DNA of 64,000 nucleotides from the NCBI RefSeq assembly GCF_039544205.1, contig NZ_BAABLF010000006.1:1-64000 (forward strand), in the 5' to 3' direction. Under the pieces are notes generated by a model. The model did no database searches, was not told where the DNA came from, and was given only the letters and a program-made list of their open reading frames with translations. Numbering within the stretch: position 1 is the stretch's first letter; the number at the start of each line of letters is the position of its first letter. Positions 27,799 through 36,779 of the stretch are shown here, one piece after another. Source of the stretch: Ferrimonas gelatinilytica (GTDB lineage: Bacteria > Pseudomonadota > Gammaproteobacteria > Enterobacterales > Shewanellaceae). The translations under genes and the position numbers were made by a program.

Positions 27799-27817
27799 AG
27801 TTGGTCAGTCCAATTTT
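27799..27817. promoter_or_regulatory. GntR-type operator of the second OFA transporter gene
   Basis: AGTTGGTCAGTCCAATTTT, core TTGGTCAGTCCAA at 27801-27813, about 65 bp before the ATG. The same core lies before the first OFA gene, and a relative lies upstream of pflB. Confidence 0.65.
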
Positions 27818-28021
27818 GTCGGATCACTATAGAGATAAAGTCACCTGTAAACTACCGCCGATCAGGTCAAAATGTGAGCAATGCTCAGTTCTTTAGAGCT
27901 GCCCACGCTTTTTGCTGTGGTGAACATGCGGTGGATCACAAACTCATTTTTATGCCTTGAAGTCAGGGGCAAACTGCGGGGGTAAAGGCAGGGTCTCGGG
28001 GGGCGGGCGAGAGGGCAGGAG

Positions 28022-28052
28022 CGAAACAGCGCCCTTTGGGGGCGCTGTTTCG
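28022..28052 (-). terminator. terminator of yciB
   Basis: CGAAACAGCGCCC pairs perfectly with GGGCGCTGTTTCG over 13 bp with a five-base loop, 9 bp past the yciB stop. The stem itself supplies three T residues. Confidence 0.75.
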
Positions 28053-28060
28053 ACCTCGAG

Positions 28061-28609
28061 TCAGGCGGCTTTGTCGTCGTCAGACTCTTTGGGCAGGTGG
28101 CGGTAGAGGTAGAGGATGGTGAGAACCAGGAAACCAAAGGTCATTCCCATCAGGTAGAACACCTTGAAGGTCACCCAAGTCTCCTGTGACAGGTGGAAGG
28201 CCACGTACCAGTTGAGGCCAGCACAGCCCAGGAAAAAGGCGGACCAGGCGTAGCCGATGCGCGCCCAGATGGCGTCTGGAAGGGTGATCTCTTTGCCCAG
28301 CATCGCTTTCATGGCTGGTTTTCCCATCCATTGGCTGATCAGCAGTGCCGCCGCAAACAGGGCGTAGACGATGGAGACTTTCCACTTAATAAAGGCATCG
28401 TCATTGAAAGCGATGGTGAGTCCGCCAAACACCAGCAGCAGGCCAAAGGTTACCAGATGCATCTTCTCCACCTTGCGGTAAAGGGCGTACATCAGGCCGG
28501 TTTGGACCGCGGAAGCGATCACGATGGCACCGGTGGCGGGGATGATGCCGTAAAACTTGTAGACGGCGAAAAACACCAGCAGTGGCAGGAAGTCGAGCAG
28601 TTGTTTCAT
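28061..28609 (-). CDS. yciB: inner membrane septation-related protein YciB
   Basis: A 182-residue protein with five helices of the YciB/IspZ family. MKQLLDFLPLLVFFAVYKFYGI opens it, and the family block NDDAFIKWKVSIVYALFA lies near residue 69. E. coli YciB links envelope synthesis and cell division. I start at the ATG at 28609, giving the family length (179 in E. coli), rather than at an upstream ATG that adds 23 residues without homology. It follows the trp operon on the same strand beyond a terminator. Confidence 0.93.
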   Translation of the reverse strand: MKQLLDFLPLLVFFAVYKFYGIIPATGAIVIASAVQTGLMYALYRKVEKMHLVTFGLLLVFGGLTIAFNDDAFIKWKVSIVYALFAAALLISQWMGKPAMKAMLGKEITLPDAIWARIGYAWSAFFLGCAGLNWYVAFHLSQETWVTFKVFYLMGMTFGFLVLTILYLYRHLPKESDDDKAA

Positions 28610-28779
28610 GTCAGATCCAGGGTTCACAACGTAAGCTGCCGGTTTGGCAGGGCTGTGGGACAGTCTACCCAAGCGCATCGCCCCTGTCAGGTGGTCGATT
28701 ACGCGGATCCGGGAGCATTAAGGCGTCGCTGCCCCACAGGGGCATTTTTCAGTCGGTGTTGTCCGGCAGGAGATTGGGC

Positions 28780-28819
28780 AAAAAAAAAGCCGCTTCTGCG
28801 ATGCACAGAAGCGGCAAAA
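28780..28819 (-). terminator. terminator of the trp operon
   Basis: GCCGCTTCTG and CAGAAGCGGC pair around a short loop, with nine T residues on the minus-strand side. It lies 25 bp past trpA. Confidence 0.92.
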
Positions 28820-28843
28820 AGGCTTGCAGGCCTGAGGGTTCAA

Positions 28844-29647
28844 TCAGCGTGTAGCACGCTTCATGCGTTGACAAAACTCGCTAAGCAACCGGTCCCGCCG
28901 GTCACTGTCATCAAGATTACCCGCAAGGATCTTAACCACGGCTGAACCGCTGATCACTCCGGCGGCACCTGCGCTGATCGCCGCTTTCACCTGCTCCGGT
29001 TCCGCGATGCCAAAACCCAGCACCGCCGGCGGTGCGCCATAGCGTTGCAGGCCTTCCAGCAGATGGTCGATGGGCATGCCCGCAGCGGTTTCTGTACCGG
29101 TAACGCCGGCCCGGGAGAGTAGGTAGGTGTATCCCTCCCCCGCTTCCGAGACCGCCTTGAGGGTGGCTTCGTCGGCATTGGGTGGGGCGATAAAGATGGG
29201 GGCGATACCCTGGCCTCGGGCGGCGGCGGCAAACTCCGCCGACTCCTGCACAGGCACGTCAGCCACCAGGACGGAATCGACGCCTACCTCGGCGCAGCGG
29301 GCGTAGAAGGCATCCAGGCCCGGTGAATAGACCAGGTTGGCGTAAACCAGCAGTCCGATGGGCAGGTCAGGGTACTTGGCCCGCACCGCGGCGAGGATCT
29401 CGAAACAGTGCTCCGGAGTGGTACCCGACTCCAGTGCCCGGATGTTGGCATCCTGGATGGTGGGGCCGTCGGCGGAGGGATCGGAGAAGGGGAAGCCGAG
29501 CTCCAGGGCATCGGCGCCGCCGGCCACCAGGGCATCGATCACCGCCAGGCTCTCGGCCGGGTTGGGATCTCCCAGGGTGACGAAGGGGACGAAGGCGCCT
29601 TCGGCGCGCTGCTTCAGTTGTGAAAACAGTTGAGAGTAACGGCTCAC
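28844..29647 (-). CDS. trpA: tryptophan synthase alpha chain
   Basis: A 267-residue TIM barrel that cleaves indole-3-glycerol phosphate to indole. Catalytic Glu is in DALELGFPFSDP and Asp in SADGPTIQ. The phosphate-binding loop GFGIAEPEQV and the glycine loop of SGSAVV are present. It overlaps trpB by 4 bp (ATGA), which couples synthesis of the alpha and beta chains. Confidence 0.97.
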   Translation of the reverse strand: MSRYSQLFSQLKQRAEGAFVPFVTLGDPNPAESLAVIDALVAGGADALELGFPFSDPSADGPTIQDANIRALESGTTPEHCFEILAAVRAKYPDLPIGLLVYANLVYSPGLDAFYARCAEVGVDSVLVADVPVQESAEFAAAARGQGIAPIFIAPPNADEATLKAVSEAGEGYTYLLSRAGVTGTETAAGMPIDHLLEGLQRYGAPPAVLGFGIAEPEQVKAAISAGAAGVISGSAVVKILAGNLDDSDRRDRLLSEFCQRMKRATR

Positions 29648-30831
29648 AGCTTGCCCCCCTTCTCCAGGATGTCGTAAACGGTAAAGATATCTTTGTCGCC
29701 GCGGCCAGAGAGGTTGACCACCAGCAGGGTCTCCTCGGTGGCCTCTTCGGCCATCTTGTGGGCGTACGCCAGGGCGTGGGCCGACTCCAGTGCCGGGATG
29801 ATCCCCTCGCTGCGGGCCAGCAGCTGGAAGGCCTCCAGGGCTTCATCATCGGTAATGGAGGGGTACTGTGCCCGCCCGGTGGCGAAGAGGTGGGCGTGTT
29901 GCGGCCCCACCGAGGGGAAGTCCAGCCCGGCGGAGACGGAGTAGGACTCCTCGATCTGGCCATCGGGGTTTTGCATCAGGGGTGCTTTCATGCCGAAGAA
30001 GATCCCGGTCTTACCGTGGGCCAGGGGGGCGCCATGCTCACCGCTGTCGATACCGTGGCCGGCGGGCTCTACCCCGATAAGCTTGACGCTGGGTTCATCG
30101 ATAAAGTCGGCAAACATGCCGATGGCGTTGGAGCCACCACCGACACAGGCGATCACCGCATCCGGCAGGCGTCCCTCCCGCTCCAGCAGCTGCTGCTTGG
30201 TCTCCTCGCCGATCATCCGCTGGAACTCCCGTACTATGGTGGGGAATGGGTGGGGGCCCGCTGCCGTTCCCAACAGGTAGTGCGCCTTGTCGTAGTTGGC
30301 ACTCCAGTCCCGCAGTGCCTCGTTGCAGGCATCCTTGAGGGTGGCGGAGCCGCTGTGGACCGGGATCACCTCGGCCCCCATCAGCCGCATGCGAAAAACG
30401 TTGGGGCTCTGGCGCTCCACATCCTTGGCGCCCATGTACACCTTGCACTTGAGGCCCAACAGGGCGCAGGCGAGGGCGGAGGCGACCCCATGCTGACCGG
30501 CACCGGTTTCGGCGATCACCTCGCTCTTGCCCATCCGCTTGGTCAGCAGGGCCTGGCCCAGTACCTGGTTGGTCTTGTGGGCACCGCCGTGAAGCAGATC
30601 CTCCCGCTTGAGGTAGATCTTCACCTTGGGGTTGGGGCTGAAGTTGCGGGTGAGGGTGAGGGCGGTGGGGCGGCCGGCGTAATTTTTCAGCAGGTCGGTC
30701 AGTTCACGCTGGAACTCCGGGTCCTGCTGGGCGTCGAGAAACGCCTGCTCCAGCTGATCCAGGGCGGGCATCAGGATCTGAGGTACAAACTGGCCACCGA
30801 ACTCGCCGAAGTAGGGGTTGAGGATGCTCAT
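29644..30831 (-). CDS. trpB: tryptophan synthase beta chain
   Basis: A 395-residue PLP enzyme. The Schiff-base lysine is in HGGAHKTNQ and the phosphate cup is GGGSNAIG. It joins indole with serine. The start ATG at 30831 (MSILNPYFGEFGGQF) matches the family; the open frame continues 18 codons upstream without homology. It lies 26 bp downstream of trpCF. Confidence 0.97.
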   Translation of the reverse strand: MSILNPYFGEFGGQFVPQILMPALDQLEQAFLDAQQDPEFQRELTDLLKNYAGRPTALTLTRNFSPNPKVKIYLKREDLLHGGAHKTNQVLGQALLTKRMGKSEVIAETGAGQHGVASALACALLGLKCKVYMGAKDVERQSPNVFRMRLMGAEVIPVHSGSATLKDACNEALRDWSANYDKAHYLLGTAAGPHPFPTIVREFQRMIGEETKQQLLEREGRLPDAVIACVGGGSNAIGMFADFIDEPSVKLIGVEPAGHGIDSGEHGAPLAHGKTGIFFGMKAPLMQNPDGQIEESYSVSAGLDFPSVGPQHAHLFATGRAQYPSITDDEALEAFQLLARSEGIIPALESAHALAYAHKMAEEATEETLLVVNLSGRGDKDIFTVYDILEKGGKL

Positions 30832-30857
30832 GGTCGTTCTCTTCTTGGGTAATGAGT

Positions 30858-32306
30858 TCAATATTGTCGGATCTGGGTCAAACAATCAGCGATTTTGATC
30901 GGATCTTTGACCCCGGGTGTCGATTCCACCCCGCTGTTGAGATCCAGGCCGTAGAAACCGGCATGGGCGGCGGCGTTGATGTTATCCGGGCCCAGTCCTC
31001 CGGCGAGGAAGGCGTCCCGGCGTGCGTCACCGATGGTTTTCCAGTCAAAGGCCGTGCCGGTGCCCCCGAAGCGTTCGCCACGGGCGGCGTCGAACAGGCG
31101 CCGGTCGGCGTTGCCCACATCATTGGAACCGTCCGGCCTCACCGCCTTGATGATGCGGCAGGGGGCGTCATTGCTGGCCAGCGCCTCACGCAGGGCCTGA
31201 ATATCGGCCTCACTCTCGTTGCCGTGCAGCTGTACCGCATGAAGCGCCAGCGCCCGGGCCAGGGTGGCGATCTTGTCGATGGGCTGATCCACAAACACCC
31301 CGACGAAGTTGAGGGACGCGGCCTCTCGGATCGACCGGGCCTGCTCCAGGGTGACGCAGCGGGGGGAACCCGGTGCGAAGATGAGGCCGCCGTAGCTGGC
31401 TCCGCAGGCGGCGACGGTGGCGGCATCTTCCGGACGGGTCAGGCCACACACCTTGACCGGGCCGAAGATCAGCTGGCGGCAGGCCAGGTCCACATTGGCC
31501 TGCTCGGTGAGGCTTGAGCCCACCAGGAACGCATCGGCGTGGGGGGCCAGTCGGCGGACCTCGGCATGATGGTTGATCCCGGACTCACTGATCACCACCC
31601 GGTCCTCCGGCACCTGTCCGGCCAGGCGCTCGGTGGTGGCCAGATCGACCGAAAGATCCCTCAGGTTACGGTTGTTGATGCCGATGATGCGGGCATCCAG
31701 CGCCAGTGCCCGCTGCATCTCCGCCTCGTTGCTGACCTCGGTGAGGATATCCAGCCCCAGGATCTTGGCCTCTTTTGCCAGCTCCGTGTAGTGCTCATCC
31801 TCCAGCACCGACAGCATCAGCAGGGCGGCGTCGGCGCCGAGGTGTCGGGCCAGACGCAGCTGGCGCACATCGATGATGAAGTCCTTGCACAATACCGGCA
31901 CCGACACCGCATCGCGTACTGCCTTGAGATACTCGAAATCGCCCTGGAAAAACTGCTCGTCGGTGAGGACGGAGATCCCCGCGGCGTAGTTGTCGTACAC
32001 CCTGGCGATGGCAACGGGATCGAAGTTGGGCCGGATCAGCCCTTTGGAGGGGCTGGCTTTTTTGCACTCCAGCAGGAAACCGGTCGGGCCCTGCTTGAGG
32101 GCGTCAAAGAGACTGCGGTCTGAAGCCGGAGCCCGCGTCTCCAGCAGGTCGCCGTAGCGTTTCGAGAGTGCCTGGATCTGGGCGGGCTTGGTGGCCACGA
32201 TCTGATCCAGCACTGTCCCGGTCTGGCGCAGGCGGCGCATGTCGAAACCGTAGCGGGTGCTGCCTTTGCCGCTGGCACCTGCCGGGGTCTTTTGGGATTT
32301 GCTCAT
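30858..32306 (-). CDS. trpCF: bifunctional indole-3-glycerol-phosphate synthase / phosphoribosylanthranilate isomerase
   Basis: A 482-residue fusion of two TIM barrels. The TrpC part (about 30-285) has FLLECKKASPSKGLIRPNF and ITEVSN/GINNRNLRDL-type motifs. The TrpF part (about 285-480) opens with KVCGLTRPEDA carrying the catalytic Cys and ends with LDLNSGVESTPGVKD. The start overlaps trpD by ATGA; it gives an N-terminal extension of about 25 residues over E. coli TrpC, and an internal ATG (codon 23) is an alternative start. Fusion of C and F is typical of gammaproteobacteria. Confidence 0.96.
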   Translation of the reverse strand: MSKSQKTPAGASGKGSTRYGFDMRRLRQTGTVLDQIVATKPAQIQALSKRYGDLLETRAPASDRSLFDALKQGPTGFLLECKKASPSKGLIRPNFDPVAIARVYDNYAAGISVLTDEQFFQGDFEYLKAVRDAVSVPVLCKDFIIDVRQLRLARHLGADAALLMLSVLEDEHYTELAKEAKILGLDILTEVSNEAEMQRALALDARIIGINNRNLRDLSVDLATTERLAGQVPEDRVVISESGINHHAEVRRLAPHADAFLVGSSLTEQANVDLACRQLIFGPVKVCGLTRPEDAATVAACGASYGGLIFAPGSPRCVTLEQARSIREAASLNFVGVFVDQPIDKIATLARALALHAVQLHGNESEADIQALREALASNDAPCRIIKAVRPDGSNDVGNADRRLFDAARGERFGGTGTAFDWKTIGDARRDAFLAGGLGPDNINAAAHAGFYGLDLNSGVESTPGVKDPIKIADCLTQIRQY

Positions 32307-33322
32307 TCCTGGCTCTCCTTGGCAAAGCGCTGGATCAGGCGCATCGGGGTGCCGGCGTCCATGGTGGCCAGCGCCAGGGCGGTGCCCGCCTTGAGGCTGT
32401 CCGCCTTGCCGGCCAGGTAGAGGGCGGCCCCGGCGTTGACCGCCACGGCGGCGCGCTGGGCCTCGCTGCCACCGCCGCTGAGCAGCCGCTCGCTGATCGC
32501 CCGGTTCTCGGCGGGGTCGCCACCCTGGATGGCGGCCAGGTCGTAGCGTTGCACCCCCAGCTCCTCCGGGGTGATCACCCGTTCGGTCAGCTCGCCGTGA
32601 TCGAGCTCCACCACCAGGCTGTCGCCGTGGATGGCCAGTTCATCGAGGCCATCGCCGTGCACCACCAGGGCGCGCTCGATCCCAAGTCCCTTGAGCACTT
32701 CGGCAATGGGCCGCACCAGAGACGCATCGTAGACCCCCAGCAGCATCTGGTTGGGGCGTGCGGGGTTGATCAGCGGCCCGAGCAGGTTAAACAGAGTACG
32801 GCTCTTCAGCTGTGCCCGGACCGAGGCGGCGTGTCTCATGCCACCGTGGTAGAAGGGGGCAAACAGGAAGGTGACCCCGAGATCGGTCAGGCACTGGGCG
32901 CTGCGCTCGGGCGTCATGGTCAGGTTGATGCCGAACTGGCTGAGCAGGTCCGACGCCCCGGAGAGGGAGGAGACACTGCGGCTGCCATGTTTGGCCACCC
33001 GGGCGCCGGCAGCAGCGGCTACGAAGGTGGCGGTGGTGGAGATGTTGAAGGTGTTGGCGCCATCGCCGCCGGTGCCGACGATGTCCACCAGGTTCCCCTG
33101 CGGGCGCGGATAGGGCTTGGCGGCGCTGCGCAGCGCGTCCGCCGCGCCGGTGATCTCCTCGATGGTTTCGCCGCGCACCTTCATGGCGGTCAGGGCGGTG
33201 GCCAGCTCCACATCGGTGATCTGGCCGTTCACCACCTCTTTGAACAGCGCGCTTGCCTGGTCTCGGCTCAGTGGGCGCCCGTCGAGCAGTTGGGCGATCA
33301 GGGTCTGGGTGGGACTCAGCAT
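32303..33322 (-). CDS. trpD: anthranilate phosphoribosyltransferase
   Basis: A 339-residue enzyme. The PRPP-binding loop is GTGGDGANTFNIST near residue 84, and the anthranilate region KHGSRSVSSLSGASDLL follows. It transfers a phosphoribosyl group from PRPP to anthranilate. Here TrpD is separate from TrpG, not fused as in E. coli. It overlaps trpG by 7 bp and trpCF by 4 bp. Confidence 0.97.
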   Translation of the reverse strand: MLSPTQTLIAQLLDGRPLSRDQASALFKEVVNGQITDVELATALTAMKVRGETIEEITGAADALRSAAKPYPRPQGNLVDIVGTGGDGANTFNISTTATFVAAAAGARVAKHGSRSVSSLSGASDLLSQFGINLTMTPERSAQCLTDLGVTFLFAPFYHGGMRHAASVRAQLKSRTLFNLLGPLINPARPNQMLLGVYDASLVRPIAEVLKGLGIERALVVHGDGLDELAIHGDSLVVELDHGELTERVITPEELGVQRYDLAAIQGGDPAENRAISERLLSGGGSEAQRAAVAVNAGAALYLAGKADSLKAGTALALATMDAGTPMRLIQRFAKESQE

Positions 33323-33912
33323 AACGGGGTTTCCTTGGTCAGCAGTTCGAGGGTCTGGCTCAGCAGGGCGGCGCCGTGCTCGGTGAGAATGGATTCGGGA
33401 TGGAACTGGTAGCCGACGGCGCGATCCTGAGGATGGACCACCGCCATCGCCAGGCCATCGACGCTGGCGGGCACCACCAGGCAGCTGGGCAGTTCCAGCC
33501 CCACCAGGGAGTGGTAGCGGGCGATGGTCAGCGGATTGGGCAGGCCGGCAAAGAGCGGGCCGCCATCGTGCTCCATAGCGCTGGCTTTGCCGTGCATCAC
33601 CTGGGGAGCCCGACCCACTTTGCCGCCGTAGTGTTCAATCAACGCCTGATGGCCGAGGCAGATCCCGAGGATCGGCAGTTTCCCCGCCAGGTTGGCCAGC
33701 AGGTCCATCAGGCATCCCGCCTCGTGAGGGGCGCCGGGGCCGGGGGAGAGCACCAGTACGCCGGGCTCGGGTTCGGCCAGCAATCGCTGGGCCAGGGTGT
33801 CCGCATCGATGTCGTTGCGGTAGACGGTGACGGGGTGGCCGAGACGGCGGAACTGGTCCACCAGGTTCCAGGTAAAGGAGTCGAAGTTATCCAGAAGGGT
33901 GACTGGGATCAT
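33316..33912 (-). CDS. trpG: anthranilate synthase glutamine amidotransferase component
   Basis: A 198-residue class I glutamine amidotransferase. The nucleophile Cys is in GICLGHQALIEHYGG near residue 82, and the catalytic His-Glu is in YQFHPESILT. The N-terminal LLDNFDSFTWNLVDQF is typical. It supplies ammonia to TrpE. Its start overlaps the trpE stop by 4 bp. Confidence 0.96.
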   Translation of the reverse strand: MIPVTLLDNFDSFTWNLVDQFRRLGHPVTVYRNDIDADTLAQRLLAEPEPGVLVLSPGPGAPHEAGCLMDLLANLAGKLPILGICLGHQALIEHYGGKVGRAPQVMHGKASAMEHDGGPLFAGLPNPLTIARYHSLVGLELPSCLVVPASVDGLAMAVVHPQDRAVGYQFHPESILTEHGAALLSQTLELLTKETPLC

Positions 33913-35465
33913 TGGCCACCTCCGATGGCGCGCAGGACCGCCTGGGCCTTGTTTCGGGTTTCGTCCGCTTCGGACTGCGGGTCGGAGTCGAACACCACAC
34001 CGGCACCGGCCTGGACGTGGGCGATGCCGTCGTTCACCAGCGCAGAGCGGATCACGATGCAGGTGTCCAGATCTCCGCGGCCATTGAGGTAACCAACGGC
34101 GCCGCCGTAGCTGCCCCGTCGCTCCCCTTCGGCCTGGCGCAGCAGCTGTGCCGCGCGCACCTTGGGCGCGCCGGTCAGGGTCCCCATGTTCATACAGGCC
34201 TGGTAGGCGTGCAGGGCGTCCAGGTCGGCCCGCAGCTGGCCGGTCACCCGGGAGACCAGGTGCATCACGTGGCTGTAGCGGTCCACCTTGAGCAGGTCTG
34301 CCACCCGGCGGGTACCGGGTTCGGCGATCCTGGCCACGTCGTTGCGGGCCAGGTCCACCAGCATCAGGTGCTCTGAGAGCTCCTTCTGGTCCTGGCGCAG
34401 GCCCAGCTCGATGCGGCCGTCCAGGTCATGATCGATGCGGCCATCGTCGAACTTGCCCCGCTTGCGGGTGCCGGCGATGGGGTAGATCTCCACCTGGTTG
34501 GTGCTCACTTCGTACTTGATGGCGCTCTCCGGCGAGGCGCCGAACAGGGCGAAGGCCTCCGCCTGCATGAAGAACATGTAGGGGCTCGGGTTCTGTACCC
34601 GCAGGCGGCCATAGGCAGCCAGGGGCTCGGGGCAGGGCAGGGAGAAGCGCCTTGCCGGGACCACCTGGAAGATGTCCCCCGCCACTACGTGCTCCTTGAG
34701 ATCGCGCACCAGCTGGCAGTACTGGGCGTCGCTTTGGTTGACCGAGACTGCCTGCCCAGAGGGCTCTGAGACTGGCAGCGGCATCAGCGGCTGCTGCAGG
34801 GTGGCGGCCAGGGCGCCGAGTCGGGCGCGCTTGTCGTTCATCACCCGGTGGGCCTGATCCCCCCCAAAGACGGTGCCGATCAGTCGCGCGGTGCGGGCCT
34901 GGTGATCCAGCACCAGGGTGGTTTCCGCCAGATAGAAGAGGTAATCGGGGCAGTTGTTGGCGCCGTCGCGCACTTGCGGCAACGGCTCGGTGCTGGCCAC
35001 CAGGTCAAAGGCAAAGGCGCCGGCCAGCAGTACCGACTCCGGCAGGGCATCGTCCGATTGGATCTCCTGCTGCAGCAGGCGTAGGACCGTCAGCGGCGAG
35101 GGGGCCTTGAGGCGGCTGTCCTCGTCCAGCCCCGGCTCCGGCTCCGGCAGGGTGACGGTGATGGCGTTGCCATCCTGCTGTGGCTGGTAGGGGGCAAGCA
35201 GCCGGGCCAGGAAGGGCAGTACCCCTTCGCCATTGGCACTGAGTGCGGTGGCGGTGACGGTGCGGCCGTCGCAGCGCAGGCTAAGCGCCGCATCGATCAG
35301 CAGCAGACTCTTCAGCCCCTCCTTGGAGTCGATCTCCGCGGACTCCAGCAGCAGGGTATGGGGGCGCGCCTGGCACAGGGTGTGGTAAACCTCTGCGGGT
35401 GTGTCGTGGTAACGCACCGAGGTGGTGAGGGTGCGGGCCTGGCCCGGTTCCGATAGGGTGTTCAT
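33909..35465 (-). CDS. trpE: anthranilate synthase component I
   Basis: A 518-residue chorismate-binding enzyme. An N-terminal regulatory domain carries LLLESAEIDSKEGLKSLLL, with the Ser of the tryptophan feedback pocket. The catalytic domain carries IAGTRKRG, LMLVDLARND and GTLTGAPKVRA near the end. It converts chorismate to anthranilate with TrpG. The ATG at 35465 overlaps the preceding stop by one base (TGATG); a GTG one codon earlier is less likely. Confidence 0.97.
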   Translation of the reverse strand: MNTLSEPGQARTLTTSVRYHDTPAEVYHTLCQARPHTLLLESAEIDSKEGLKSLLLIDAALSLRCDGRTVTATALSANGEGVLPFLARLLAPYQPQQDGNAITVTLPEPEPGLDEDSRLKAPSPLTVLRLLQQEIQSDDALPESVLLAGAFAFDLVASTEPLPQVRDGANNCPDYLFYLAETTLVLDHQARTARLIGTVFGGDQAHRVMNDKRARLGALAATLQQPLMPLPVSEPSGQAVSVNQSDAQYCQLVRDLKEHVVAGDIFQVVPARRFSLPCPEPLAAYGRLRVQNPSPYMFFMQAEAFALFGASPESAIKYEVSTNQVEIYPIAGTRKRGKFDDGRIDHDLDGRIELGLRQDQKELSEHLMLVDLARNDVARIAEPGTRRVADLLKVDRYSHVMHLVSRVTGQLRADLDALHAYQACMNMGTLTGAPKVRAAQLLRQAEGERRGSYGGAVGYLNGRGDLDTCIVIRSALVNDGIAHVQAGAGVVFDSDPQSEADETRNKAQAVLRAIGGGQ

Positions 35466-36478
35466 CACAGTTGCTTTCCGGCAGCTTCAACAAAGGGGCG
35501 TAACCCTGACATTAGGGCAGTGAAATCGTTGGCGTCCAGTGCCTGGTGGCCATCCGAGAGTGCCTCGGCGGGGTTTAGGTGGGTTTCCACCATGATGCCA
35601 TCGGCGCCGACGGCGGCACTGGCGTAGGCCAGCGGAGCCACCAGTTCACGCACGCCGGTGCCGTGACTGGGATCCACCAGCACCGGCAGGTGGGTTTTGC
35701 GCTTGAGGTAGGCGACGGCGTTGAGATCCAGGGTGTTGCGGGTGGCGGTCTCGAAGGTGCGGATCCCTCGTTCGCACAGGATCACGTTGGGGTTGCCGGC
35801 ATTGACCACGTATTCCGCCGCCAGCAGCAGCTCCTCCAGAGTGGCGCTCATGCCGCGCTTCAATACTACCGGCAGGCCCAACTGGCCCACCGCTTCCAGC
35901 AGGCGGAAATTTTGCATATTGCGTGCCCCCACCTGCAGGGCATCCACGTAGCCGGCCATCAACTCGGCATCAGCGGCGTCCACCACCTCGGACACGGTGG
36001 GCAACCCGGTACGACGCTTGGCCTCTTTGAGCAGCTTCAGCCCCTCTTCGCCAAGGCCCTGGAAACTGTAGGGACTGGTACGGGGCTTGAAGGCACCGCC
36101 GCGCAGGGCGGCCACACCCTGACCCTTGACCATCTCCGCCACGCCCATCAGCTGTTCGGGGCTTTCGACGCCGCAGGGACCGGCGATCACGGTGAAGCGC
36201 TCGCCACCGACCGCATGGCTCCCGAGCATTACGTGGCTGTCGATGGGGTTGAGCTCCCGGGAGACCAGCTTGTACTTGGAGAGGATGGGTTTGACCTCGT
36301 CCACCCGGGGGTCCCGCTCAAGCTGCAGCGACTGCAACACCCGCTCATCGCCGATTGCCCCCAGCACGGTGCGCTCGATGCCGGGCAGGTAGAGTGGCTT
36401 GAGCCCGGTGGCTTCTATCTGGCGGACTAACTGCAGGGCATCCGCTTCGGTGACCCCAGGCTTCAGGACGATGATCAT
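35465..36478 (-). CDS. 3-deoxy-7-phosphoheptulonate (DAHP) synthase, type I-beta with N-terminal ferredoxin-like domain
   Basis: A 337-residue enzyme. Residues 1-70 form a regulatory ferredoxin-like domain (MIIVLKPGVTEADALQLVRQ), and the TIM barrel follows with AGPCGVES, RGGAFKPRTSPYSFQG, ILCERGIRTFE and VDPSHGTG metal and substrate residues. This is the Thermotoga/Bacillus form, unlike AroF/G/H of E. coli. It condenses PEP with erythrose 4-phosphate at the entry of the shikimate pathway. As the first gene of the trp operon it is subject to the same attenuator. Confidence 0.95.
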   Translation of the reverse strand: MIIVLKPGVTEADALQLVRQIEATGLKPLYLPGIERTVLGAIGDERVLQSLQLERDPRVDEVKPILSKYKLVSRELNPIDSHVMLGSHAVGGERFTVIAGPCGVESPEQLMGVAEMVKGQGVAALRGGAFKPRTSPYSFQGLGEEGLKLLKEAKRRTGLPTVSEVVDAADAELMAGYVDALQVGARNMQNFRLLEAVGQLGLPVVLKRGMSATLEELLLAAEYVVNAGNPNVILCERGIRTFETATRNTLDLNAVAYLKRKTHLPVLVDPSHGTGVRELVAPLAYASAAVGADGIMVETHLNPAEALSDGHQALDANDFTALMSGLRPFVEAAGKQL

Positions 36479-36497
36479 GGTGTTCCCCTAACTGAAC

Positions 36498-36533
36498 GAA
36501 AAAACCCGCTTTCGAGTGTCGAGAGCGGGTTTT
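36498..36533 (-). terminator. trp attenuator terminator
   Basis: On the minus strand AAAACCCGCTcTCGA pairs with TCGAaAGCGGGTTTT, followed by a run of T. It lies 20 bp upstream of the DAHP synthase start and downstream of the leader peptide gene, so it is the rho-independent terminator of a classical trp attenuator. It ends transcription when Trp-tRNA is plentiful. Confidence 0.9.
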
Positions 36534-36577
36534 AGAAAATTTTGTTTTTCTATCAGGTACAGCAAATTGCACCCCCG

Positions 36578-36628
36578 CTATGGCCGGGCGTGCCACCACC
36601 AGTTGTTGTGCTTCTTGTCTGGACTCAT
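36578..36628 (-). CDS. trpL: trp operon leader peptide
   Basis: A 16-residue peptide, MSPDKKHNNWWWHARP, with three consecutive tryptophan codons. It lies about 100 bp before the first structural gene, with a terminator hairpin between. Ribosome stalling on the Trp codons when tryptophan is scarce would favour the antiterminator and let the operon be transcribed. The three-Trp run is stronger than the two of E. coli. Confidence 0.92.
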   Translation of the reverse strand: MSPDKKHNNWWWHARP

Positions 36629-36678
36629 AGCAACTGTAAACCTGTAAGGAATATTTGACGTTTTGTCTTTACAGTCGC

Positions 36679-36708
36679 AGGCTACCGGTTCGTCGCGACC
36701 CCTGTCAA
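36679..36708 (-). promoter_or_regulatory. candidate trp promoter
   Basis: On the minus strand TTGACA (36703-36708) is a perfect -35 and TAGCCT (36679-36684) a weak -10, with an 18-bp spacer. The leader peptide starts about 50 bp downstream. No clear TrpR operator was recognised. Confidence 0.4.
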
Positions 36709-36779
36709 GGGTCAAACTCGGCAACCGGACTTTGGTCGCCCGCTGGAGTACAATGCCCCAGTAAATAGAAAGGGGTGAT

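Larger units (their letters stand above)
27737..28060. promoter_or_regulatory. control region of the second OFA gene and terminator of yciB
   Basis: These 324 bp hold no gene. The operator at 27801-27813, a leftward TATAGT, and the yciB terminator at 28022-28052 are the features I see. Confidence 0.5.
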
